A DNA stretch of 13,807 nt from an uncultured Eubacteriales bacterium. Its GTDB lineage: Bacteria > Bacillota > Clostridia > TANB77 > CAG-508. Below are positions 1-5,797 of the stretch, one piece after another. The notes under the pieces are model-generated. The model did not search any database. It was not told the DNA's origin and was given only the letters and a program-made list of their open reading frames with translations. Both the position numbers and the translations under genes were made by a program. The stretch is from NCBI GenBank assembly GCA_902766085.1, contig CACXCH010000064.1, positions 1 through 13,807 on the forward strand, read 5' to 3'. The number at the start of each line of letters is the position of its first letter. Position 1 is the first letter of the stretch.

Positions 1-744
1 ATACAACTTAATAATTGAGTGAATGATGCTTTCATCTTCATCTTTTATAACTATGGTATATTGATTATTTTCATCATATAAAAATGAATGAATTGTTTCA
101 CCATATTTAATTTCTCTTTTATATGCTATTTCAACATTATTAAGTTCATCGCCTTTGTAAACATCCATAGGTAATAACTCATAGGCAAAATTTAAATAAT
201 TTAAATTATGAACGTGATGGTTAAAATCGAGGTCAAACCTACGAATTTTGTATTTATCCTCAAAACAAGGCTCAACATCAGATGGAACATTTAATCTTGG
301 AATATCATCAATACCAAAAACAGATTCATTATGCAACCCGTGATAAATTTCATCTAGGTTATCAGGCATGTGGGCTATTTTTCCCTTATTACTATCAACC
401 AAACACCATTTAGAAGTTGCAATTGCACACAAAACCCCATTATCATCGATAACTTTGAAATCCCTTAAAACATAAACTTTATTAAAAAATCTACCCCAAG
501 TTTCTACAACAACTTCTTCCTCATCCTTAGGCCTTCTAAAAACTTGAAGCTTCCAGTTAAGGATGATCCAAGATAAATTATCTTTAGCAACGTCAGTAAA
601 ACTGAAATGACAATAAGCAGAATGTTGACCAGCCAAATTTTCCATTAAGGACAAAAAACTTTTATTAGTTAAAACATCATGTATTCCCATCTGTGAAAAA
701 CTAATCCTATAATTTTCTTCAAAAATACCATTTTCAAATTTCAT
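1..744 (-). CDS. Acyl-ACP thioesterase (FatA/FatB-like double hotdog), 3' end cut by window edge
   Basis: Seen: the minus strand is open from ATG (742-744) to base 1 without a stop, giving 248 residues. AAAGGA (complement of 755-760) lies 10 bases before the ATG. The protein starts MKFENGIFEENYRISFSQMG. Around residues 170-190 it carries the second-hotdog signature RRFDLDFNHHVHN followed by LNYLNFAYE. Known: the acyl-ACP thioesterase family (PF01643) has two hotdog domains, and a D-x-N-x-H motif in the C-terminal one is catalytic; here it is D173, N175 and H177. These enzymes release free fatty acids from acyl-ACP in the cytosol. Family members are usually about 240-260 residues, so only a short tail should be missing. 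It is transcribed divergently from the radical SAM gene. Chain-length preference cannot be read from the sequence. The family call is fairly firm; a general acyl-CoA thioesterase is the alternative. Confidence 0.88.
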   Translation of the reverse strand, partial: MKFENGIFEENYRISFSQMGIHDVLTNKSFLSLMENLAGQHSAYCHFSFTDVAKDNLSWIILNWKLQVFRRPKDEEEVVVETWGRFFNKVYVLRDFKVIDDNGVLCAIATSKWCLVDSNKGKIAHMPDNLDEIYHGLHNESVFGIDDIPRLNVPSDVEPCFEDKYKIRRFDLDFNHHVHNLNYLNFAYELLPMDVYKGDELNNVEIAYKREIKYGETIHSFLYDENNQYTIVIKDEDESIIHSIIKLY

Positions 745-778
745 AACAATTAAATCCTTTATTAAATTTTACTTACGA

Positions 779-787
779 ATTATAGCA
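779..787 (-). promoter_or_regulatory. Extended -10 promoter element of the thioesterase gene
   Basis: The minus strand reads TGCTATAAT here, a perfect extended -10 (TG-N-TATAAT), 35 bases before the thioesterase ATG at 744. No convincing -35 is visible at the usual distance, which extended -10 promoters can tolerate. Inferred from sequence only. Confidence 0.5.
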
Positions 788-802
788 TAAAAAAACAAAA
801 TG

Positions 803-811
803 TGCTATACT
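803..811 (+). promoter_or_regulatory. Extended -10 promoter element of the radical SAM gene
   Basis: The plus strand reads TGCTATACT, an extended -10 one base from consensus, 55 bases before the ATG at 867. It mirrors the minus-strand -10 at 779-787: TATAGCA (781-787) and TGCTATA (803-809) form an inverted repeat. A weaker alternative is TTGCAT (814-819) with TACAAT (839-844) and a 19-base spacer. Confidence 0.4.
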
Positions 812-866
812 TATTGCATAATTTAAGTAAATAGATGTTACAATTAATTAAATAAAGGAAAGTAAT

Positions 867-1760
867 ATGAAAGAACTAGAAAATTGCAAAATTTGTCCAA
901 GAAATTGTAAAATTAATAGAACAAAAAATATAGGATACTGTAAATGTAATGATAAAATTAAAATTGCACTTGTATCAACACACTATTATGAAGAGCCTTG
1001 CATTAGCAAGGAAAATGGATCAGGAACAATATTTTTTAGCAACTGCAATATGAATTGCATATTTTGCCAAAACTACGAAATTAGTCAACAAGGAAAAGGT
1101 AAAGAGGTTAGCGTAGAGAGGCTAGCAGATATTATGCTTGAACAACAAGAAAGAAAAGTTAACAATATTAATTTAGTAACTCCAACAATGTATGTTTATC
1201 AAATAATCGAAGCAATAAAAATAGCAAGGAAAAAAGGTTTAATCATACCAATTGTATATAATACAAATTCTTATGAAAACATTGAAACCATAAAAGCTTT
1301 AAATGGATATATTGATATTTATTTACCGGACTTAAAATACTATACTGACAGCTTATCAATAAAATATTCAAATGCTCCTCATTATTTTGAAAATGCTACA
1401 AGAGCAATCAAAGAAATGAAAAAACAAATACCTGAATACGAATTTGACGAAAACGGAACAATGAAAAAAGGAGTAATTATAAGACACTTGATTTTACCAA
1501 ATTATCTGCAAAACACAAAAAATATTCTAAAATGGATAAAAGACAATTTTGATGACGAAATATATGTAAGCATAATGGCACAATATTTTCCATCTTATAA
1601 AGCAAAGGAAGACGAGAAAATAAACAGGAAAATTTCAATGAGAGAATATAGAAAAATTGAAGAATATGTATATGAACTAAATTTTAAAAATGGATATATG
1701 CAAGATTTAGGCAAAAATGAAGAAGAATATGTACCAAATTTTAACTTAAACAATGTATAG
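867..1760 (+). CDS. Radical SAM protein, PflX/COG1313-like
   Basis: This is a 297-residue cytosolic iron-sulfur protein. The radical SAM motif C60-x3-C64-x2-C67, within the stretch SNCNMNCIFCQNY, binds the 4Fe-4S cluster that cleaves S-adenosylmethionine. A second cysteine set near the N-terminus (C7, C10, C14, C25, C27; CKICPRNC) is typical of the COG1313 group related to pyruvate formate-lyase activases. The stretch EEPCISKENGSGTIFFSNC is also characteristic of that group. AAAGGAA (854-860) fits the ATG at 867. Family members are usually near 290-300 residues, so the gene looks complete. Known: the substrate of this group is not established. No glycyl radical enzyme gene lies nearby, so calling it an activase would be a guess. 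I see no strong terminator after it, only an A/T-only stem (1774-1780 with 1794-1800). Confidence 0.85.
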   Translation: MKELENCKICPRNCKINRTKNIGYCKCNDKIKIALVSTHYYEEPCISKENGSGTIFFSNCNMNCIFCQNYEISQQGKGKEVSVERLADIMLEQQERKVNNINLVTPTMYVYQIIEAIKIARKKGLIIPIVYNTNSYENIETIKALNGYIDIYLPDLKYYTDSLSIKYSNAPHYFENATRAIKEMKKQIPEYEFDENGTMKKGVIIRHLILPNYLQNTKNILKWIKDNFDDEIYVSIMAQYFPSYKAKEDEKINRKISMREYRKIEEYVYELNFKNGYMQDLGKNEEEYVPNFNLNNV

Positions 1761-1847
1761 TTATAAATGTAAGAAAAAATTAGTAATTATAGTATTTTTT
1801 TATATGAAAATTGCTTAAATATAACAATAATTTAACCATTAAAAAAA

Positions 1848-1875
1848 CGTAATGAAAACGTAACAAAAACGTAAT
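1848..1875 (+). promoter_or_regulatory. Three direct repeats at 11-bp period, OmpR/WalR-type binding site candidate
   Basis: CGTAAT (1848-1853), CGTAAC (1859-1864) and CGTAAT (1870-1875) are separated by five A-rich bases each, so the period is exactly 11, about one helical turn. They end 10 bases before the -35 of the next promoter. Known: OmpR-family response regulators bind direct repeats of this geometry, and the WalR box is TGTWAH-N5-TGTWAH. Here the first base is C instead of T. The assignment to this family is inference. Confidence 0.5.
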
Positions 1876-1885
1876 AAAAAAACAC

Positions 1886-1914
1886 TTGATTTAATAATAA
1901 TATAGTAGTATAAA
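1886..1914 (+). promoter_or_regulatory. Sigma-A type promoter of the 82-residue protein gene
   Basis: TTGATT (1886-1891), a 17-base spacer and TATAAA (1909-1914) closely match the vegetative consensus. It lies about 40 bases before the start codon at 1955 and just downstream of three 11-bp-phased repeats, a place where an activator would contact polymerase. Confidence 0.7.
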
Positions 1915-1954
1915 ATATATATAAAGAAAATTGGTAACTAAGGAGGAAAAAAAG

Positions 1955-2203
1955 ATGGGAGAAAATAACGAATCAAACAAAATTTATTCTAAAGTTCCAG
2001 TAAAAACAGGCTTTTGGACAAGTTTTAAAAATTTTTGGCTACAACCAATTGTACTTGAATTAACACCACATCAAAAGAAAATTTTCAAGGAAGTTCACGA
2101 CTTTTGGAATTCAGAAATTCATATTGAAAATGGAAACGTAGTTTTAAGAAAAAATCCTGATGACATTGATGACGATGAAACAGATCTTAAAGTTTCTTTA
2201 TAA
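1955..2203 (+). CDS. Uncharacterised 82-residue protein
   Basis: I do not recognise a function. The start is ATG 1955, because AAGGAGG (1940-1946) sits 8 bases upstream; an in-frame TTG at 1931 lies before that site and is rejected. The protein is soluble-looking, with no signal peptide and no long hydrophobic segment. It has a polar N-terminus, an aromatic-rich middle (GFWTSFKNFWLQPIVLEL, about residues 18-35), then a charged stretch LTPHQKKIFKEVHDFWN that would fit an amphipathic helix. The tail is very acidic (DDIDDDETD). It stands alone between its own promoter and a strong terminator, so it is a single-gene unit. Base composition resembles that of its neighbours. The strong ribosome binding site and regulated-looking promoter argue that it is a real, possibly abundant protein. 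Confidence 0.8.
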   Translation: MGENNESNKIYSKVPVKTGFWTSFKNFWLQPIVLELTPHQKKIFKEVHDFWNSEIHIENGNVVLRKNPDDIDDDETDLKVSL

Positions 2204-2231
2204 TATAGATTTTAGAATTAAATAGCTATTT

Positions 2232-2273
2232 AATAAGCAAAATTGATATTTTATCATTTTGCTTATTTTTTTT
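2232..2273 (+). terminator. Rho-independent terminator of the 82-residue protein gene
   Basis: AATAAGCAAAAT (2232-2243) pairs perfectly with ATTTTGCTTATT (2256-2267), followed by an unbroken T-run through 2273. Inside the loop GATA and TATC can extend the stem past one bulged T. Confidence 0.88.
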
Positions 2274-2315
2274 ACTTAAAGCATTGCAAATATTAATTAC
2301 TGAAACTATAACGAT

Positions 2316-2384
2316 AATTGAATAAACTTGTTAAGTAAAAAATTCAATTCTGTAAAATAAATGCAAATTGAATAAATTTGCTAA
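2316..2384 (+). repeat. Duplicated 19-mer with an intervening inverted half upstream of gap
   Basis: AATTGAATAAACTTGTTAA (2316-2334) and AATTGAATAAATTTGCTAA (2366-2384) match at 17 of 19 positions and start exactly 50 bases apart. Between them, ATTCAATT (2342-2349) is the reverse complement of the AATTGAAT that begins both copies. It lies upstream of the gap promoter, so it would act as DNA rather than as leader RNA if that promoter is the main one. Confidence 0.6.
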
Positions 2385-2401
2385 AAATGTCAATAATTGT
2401 C

Positions 2402-2430
2402 TTGAAAAATTTATACTGTTGGTATAAAAT
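2402..2430 (+). promoter_or_regulatory. Promoter of the glycolytic gene cluster
   Basis: TTGAAA (2402-2407) precedes an extended -10, TGGTATAAAAT (2420-2430). Read as TAAAAT (2425-2430) the spacer is 17 bases; read as TATAAA (2423-2428) it is 15 with a TG extension. It ends 38 bases before the gap ATG. The recJ promoter carries the same string GGTATAAAAT. Confidence 0.65.
2410..2428 (+). promoter_or_regulatory. Operator-like inverted repeat over the gap promoter
   Basis: TTTATAC (2410-2416) and GTATAAA (2422-2428) are perfect 7-base arms around TGTTG. The element covers the spacer and -10, so a bound repressor would block polymerase. No regulator gene lies beside it and it does not resemble the Rex site. 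Part of the symmetry could come from the -10 being AT-rich. Confidence 0.4.
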
Positions 2431-2468
2431 AATCTAGACAAAAAATTAAATTTAAGGAGGAATTTATT

Positions 2469-3485
2469 ATGTCAGTTAGAGTTGCTATTAATGGATTTGG
2501 AAGAATAGGAAGATTAGCTTTCAGACAGATGTTTGGAGCAGAAGGATATGAAATTGTTGCAATCAATGATTTAACAAGCCCTAAAATGTTAGCATATCTA
2601 TTAAAACACGATTCAGCACAAAGAACTTATGAAAAGGCCGATACAGTCGTTGCAGGTGAGGATTCAATCACTGTTGATGGAAAAACAATAAAAATATATG
2701 CAGAAAAGGATGCAAATAACTTACCTTGGGGAGAACTTAATGTAGATGTTGTACTTGAATGTACAGGATTTTACACATCAAAAGAAAAGGCTCAAGCACA
2801 TATCAATGCAGGAGCAAAAAAAGTTATTATTTCAGCACCAGCTGGAAATGATTTACCAACAGTAGTTTTCGGAGTTAATGAAAACATACTAACAAAGGAT
2901 GATACAATTATTTCAGCAGCTTCTTGCACAACAAACTGCTTAGCACCTATGGCTTATACTTTAAATAAATATGCACCAATTCAATCTGGAATTATGTGCA
3001 CAATTCACGCTTACACTGGGGACCAAATGATACTAGATGGTCCACAAAGAAAAGGAAATTTAAGAAGATCAAGAGCTGCAGCTATTAACATTGTCCCAAC
3101 ATCTTCAGGAGCTGCAAAAGCTATTGGACTTGTTATACCAGAGCTTAATGGTAAACTAGTTGGAGCTGCACAAAGAGTTCCAGTTGCAACAGGATCAACA
3201 ACTATTTTAACAGCTGTTGTTAAAGGTGAAAATGTTACAGTAGAAGGTATTAATGAAGCAATGAAAAATGCTTCAAGTGCTTCATTTGGATATAATGATG
3301 AAGAAATTGTTTCATCAGATATTATTGGATCAACCTATGGATCAATATTTGATAGTACACAAACAATGTGCCAAGATATGGGAAACGGAGAATTTCAAGT
3401 ACAAGTAGTAGCTTGGTATGATAATGAGAATTCTTACACAAGTCAAATGGTTCGTACAATAAAATATTTTGCTGAACTACAATAA
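2469..3485 (+). CDS. gap: Glyceraldehyde-3-phosphate dehydrogenase
   Basis: Converts glyceraldehyde-3-phosphate, phosphate and NAD+ to 1,3-bisphosphoglycerate and NADH in cytosolic glycolysis; the active enzyme is a tetramer. The N-terminal Rossmann fold begins VRVAINGFGRIGRLAFR, and D34 in AINDL fits NAD+ rather than NADP+ preference. The catalytic pair is C153 in SAASCTTNCLAP and H180 in CTIHAYTGD. The C-terminal WYDNENSYTSQMVRTIKYF stretch is typical. The length, 338 residues, is normal. AAGGAGG (2454-2460) fits the ATG at 2469. It is the first gene of the cluster, followed by pgk after 201 bases. Its last codons and stop are repeated twice more, in degenerate form, just downstream. The call is firm. 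Confidence 0.98.
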   Translation: MSVRVAINGFGRIGRLAFRQMFGAEGYEIVAINDLTSPKMLAYLLKHDSAQRTYEKADTVVAGEDSITVDGKTIKIYAEKDANNLPWGELNVDVVLECTGFYTSKEKAQAHINAGAKKVIISAPAGNDLPTVVFGVNENILTKDDTIISAASCTTNCLAPMAYTLNKYAPIQSGIMCTIHAYTGDQMILDGPQRKGNLRRSRAAAINIVPTSSGAAKAIGLVIPELNGKLVGAAQRVPVATGSTTILTAVVKGENVTVEGINEAMKNASSASFGYNDEEIVSSDIIGSTYGSIFDSTQTMCQDMGNGEFQVQVVAWYDNENSYTSQMVRTIKYFAELQ

Positions 3486-3584
3486 TTAGCCAAATGGTTC
3501 GTACAATAAAATATTTTGCTGAATTACAATAATTAGCCAAATAGTTCATACAATAAAATATTTTGACGAATTACAATAATAAAT
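3444..3584 (+). repeat. Tandem 47-bp repeats made from the gap 3' end (three copies)
   Basis: Three head-to-tail units of 47 bases start at 3444, 3491 and 3538. Unit 1 is the end of gap itself: codons from Gln of QMVRTIKYFAELQ, the TAA stop and five more bases. Unit 2 matches unit 1 at 46 of 47 positions, and the one change (CTA to TTA) would be silent. Unit 3 matches unit 2 at 40 of 47. Units 2 and 3 lie in the gap-pgk spacer and still read as short open tails ending in TAA. This is a direct tandem duplication with older decay in the distal copy. Confidence 0.92.
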
Positions 3585-3686
3585 ATTTAAAAGAGCAATA
3601 TAAAATTTAATATGGCTAATTAGAAACTATAAAGGTTTATAGGTATCCTTTCAAAAACCTAAATATTATTATACAAGGAAATATAT

Positions 3687-4880
3687 ATGAATAAATATAC
3701 AGTAAAAGACTTAGATGTTGAAAACAAAAGAGTATTTGTTAGATGTGATTTTAATGTTCCTCTAGACGCTAATCAAAATATTACTGATTTAACTAGAATA
3801 AAAGGAGCTCTACCAACAATACAATATTTATTAGATCACAATGCAAAAGTTATTTTATGTTCACATTTAGGAAGACCAAAGGGAAAAGTAGTACCAGAGC
3901 TATCATTAAAGCCAGTAGCAGCTGAACTTTCAAAAGAACTTGGTAAAGAGGTAAAACTTGCTGACGATATTATTGGCCCATCAGCTCATTCTTTGATAGA
4001 CAATATGAAAAGTGGAGAAGCAATTTTACTAGAAAATGTTAGATTTGACCCAAGGGAAGAACAAAATGATGAAGAATTTTCTAAAGAATTAGCTTCACTT
4101 GCTGAAGTTTATGTAAATGATGCTTTTGGAACATGCCATAGAGCTCATGCTTCAACAGAAGGAATGGTTAAATATTTCAAACAAGCTGGATGTGGATTCC
4201 TAATTCAAAAAGAACTTGAAGTTTTAGGTGATACATTAAGCAATCCTGAAAGACCATTTGTAGGAATACTTGGAGGAAGTAAGGTTTCTAGCAAAATTGG
4301 CGTAATAAATTCTCTACTTGATAAAGTTGATGTACTTTTAATAGGTGGAGGAATGGCTTACACATTCTATAAAACAATGGGATACAGCGTAGGAGATTCA
4401 ATTTGCGAAAATGACAAGGTAGATGAGGCAAGAGCTTGCTTGCAAAAAGCAAAGGAAAAAAATGTAAAAATGTTTTTGCCAATTGATGTTGTTGTTGCAA
4501 GAGAACCAATCGAAAATGGAGATATTAGAACAGTTAAATGCAGTGAAATTCCTGACGGATATGCTGGATTTGATATTGGAGCTGAAACAATAAAAATATA
4601 TAAAGATGAATTATCAAAAGCAAAAACAGTTCTATGGAATGGACCAGTTGGAAAATTTGAAGAGGATCAATTTGCTGTTGGTACAAATGAAATTGCAAAG
4701 TATTTAGCAACTCTAACTGATTGCAAGACAATAATAGGTGGAGGAGATTCAGCATCAGCAATAAACAAAATAGGACTATCAGACAAAATGACACATATTT
4801 CAACAGGTGGTGGAGCTTCACTTGAATTTATTGAAGGTAAACAATTGCCAGGAATCGTTTGCTTACCTGACAAAAAATAG
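3687..4880 (+). CDS. pgk: Phosphoglycerate kinase
   Basis: Transfers the acyl phosphate of 1,3-bisphosphoglycerate to ADP, giving 3-phosphoglycerate and ATP, in the cytosol. The N-terminal substrate domain has VRCDFNVPLD (residues 18-27) and SHLGRPKG (59-66), the basic patch that holds the phosphoglycerate. Next come ENVRFDPREE and NDAFGTCHRAHAS. The C-terminal nucleotide domain has GGSKVSSKIGV, WNGPVGKFE, GGGDSASA and STGGGASLEF. The length, 397 residues, is that of the family, and no tpiA fusion is present. AAGGAA (3675-3680) fits the ATG at 3687. The spacer before it holds the gap-tail repeats and weak short stems but no terminator, so it probably shares the gap transcript. tpiA follows after 20 bases. 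Confidence 0.98.
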   Translation: MNKYTVKDLDVENKRVFVRCDFNVPLDANQNITDLTRIKGALPTIQYLLDHNAKVILCSHLGRPKGKVVPELSLKPVAAELSKELGKEVKLADDIIGPSAHSLIDNMKSGEAILLENVRFDPREEQNDEEFSKELASLAEVYVNDAFGTCHRAHASTEGMVKYFKQAGCGFLIQKELEVLGDTLSNPERPFVGILGGSKVSSKIGVINSLLDKVDVLLIGGGMAYTFYKTMGYSVGDSICENDKVDEARACLQKAKEKNVKMFLPIDVVVAREPIENGDIRTVKCSEIPDGYAGFDIGAETIKIYKDELSKAKTVLWNGPVGKFEEDQFAVGTNEIAKYLATLTDCKTIIGGGDSASAINKIGLSDKMTHISTGGGASLEFIEGKQLPGIVCLPDKK

Positions 4881-4900
4881 AATTTTAATAAGGAGCAAAA

Positions 4901-5641
4901 ATGAGAAGAAAAGTTATAGCTGGTAACTGGAAAATGAATATGTTACCAAATGATACGATTGATTTTATTAATGAACTTGAACCTAATATAAAAAAATGTG
5001 AGAGCGAAGTAATATTATGTGTACCATATACAGACCTTTTCTATGCAATTTCTTTTTGCCAGGGAACTAATATTCACATTGGTGCACAGAATGTTTTTTA
5101 TGAAGACTCTGGAGCATATACTGGTGAAATTTCAGCACAAATGCTAAAATGCATAAATACTGAATATGTAATAATTGGACATTCCGAAAGAAGAAAATTA
5201 TTTAACGAAACAGATGAAATTGTAAATAAAAAAGTTTTAAAAGCATTAGAAAATGGGCTAAAACCAATAATTTGTGTTGGAGAAACTTTAGAAGAAAGAG
5301 AACAAAATAAGGCCATTGAAAAAATTACTGATCAAACTGAAAAAGCTCTACAAGGCTTGACAAAAGAGAGCTTAGAGAATATAATCATAGCCTATGAACC
5401 TATATGGGCAATTGGAACCGGAAAAACGGCTACATCAAAAGATGCAAATGAAGCAATAAAGGCAATACGCGCTAAAGTAAAGGAAATGTTTGAAAACACA
5501 GACATTACCATTCTGTATGGAGGAAGCGTAAAACCTGAAAATGCGAAGGAGCTATTTGATGAGCCTGACATTGACGGAGCACTTGTAGGAGGAGCAAGTT
5601 TAAAAGCCTCTAGTTTTGAATCAATAATCGGAGCAAACTAA
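4901..5641 (+). CDS. tpiA: Triosephosphate isomerase
   Basis: Interconverts dihydroxyacetone phosphate and glyceraldehyde-3-phosphate in the cytosol as a dimeric TIM barrel. Seen: AGNWKMN with N9 and K11, catalytic H94 in IIGHSERR, catalytic base E166 in AYEPIWAIGTGKTA (flexible loop), and the phosphate-binding YGGSVKPENA and GALVGGASL near the C-terminus. The length, 246 residues, is normal. AAGGAGC lies just upstream of the ATG. The gene starts 20 bases after pgk, which implies cotranscription. Its final codons and stop (GCAAACTAA) plus following bases recur about 117 bases downstream in the spacer to gpmI. No odd residues or breaks are seen. Confidence 0.98.
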   Translation: MRRKVIAGNWKMNMLPNDTIDFINELEPNIKKCESEVILCVPYTDLFYAISFCQGTNIHIGAQNVFYEDSGAYTGEISAQMLKCINTEYVIIGHSERRKLFNETDEIVNKKVLKALENGLKPIICVGETLEEREQNKAIEKITDQTEKALQGLTKESLENIIIAYEPIWAIGTGKTATSKDANEAIKAIRAKVKEMFENTDITILYGGSVKPENAKELFDEPDIDGALVGGASLKASSFESIIGAN

Positions 5642-5773
5642 AAACTTGTAAAAGCAAAATTAGAAAAAGGTAAACTAAATATTAAGATTAATTGAAAAAA
5701 TGCTAAATTTAAACAATGAAAACTAAATATTTAAGATTAATTGAAAAAAGCAAACTAAAAATTGTAAAAGCAA
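5633..5773 (+). repeat. Nested degenerate direct repeats filling the tpiA-gpmI spacer
   Basis: Two repeat families interleave. The first covers 5672-5700 and 5720-5749: AAACTAAATAT, an AAGATTAATTG core and an A-run, identical except for one inserted T, about 48 bases apart. The second is GCAAACTAAAAA plus TTGTAAAAGCAA, at 5633-5657 (overlapping the tpiA stop codon) and 5750-5773, differing by one inserted C. AAACTAAA occurs four times (5635, 5672, 5720, 5752). No promoter or terminator stands out in the spacer. Confidence 0.75.
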
Positions 5774-5797
5774 GTTTTAAACAGAAAGGAAAGTATT

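Noticed and set aside
1774..1801. Terminator after the radical SAM gene
   Set aside because: The only stem is six to seven A-T pairs followed by T residues; too weak to call.
1931..1954. TTG start adding eight residues to the 82-residue protein
   Set aside because: The consensus AAGGAGG lies downstream of that TTG and points to ATG 1955.
3322..3549. Minus-strand reading frame of 75 codons across the end of gap
   Set aside because: It is antisense to gap and its repeats, has no ribosome binding site, and owes its openness to the repeated AT-rich tail.
3444..3584. Regular 47-bp repeats as a CRISPR array
   Set aside because: The units are directly adjacent with no unique spacers, and the first unit is gap coding sequence. 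It is a tandem duplication.
3631..3661. Hairpins AGGTTT/AAACCT and AAAGG/CCTTT before pgk as a terminator or riboswitch
   Set aside because: The stems are five to six pairs, mutually overlapping, with no T-run and no recognisable aptamer.
4534..4821. Minus-strand Leu/His-rich reading frame inside pgk, and similar frames inside gpmI, rel and hisS
   Set aside because: They are shadows of strongly supported genes, with low-complexity composition and no start signals.
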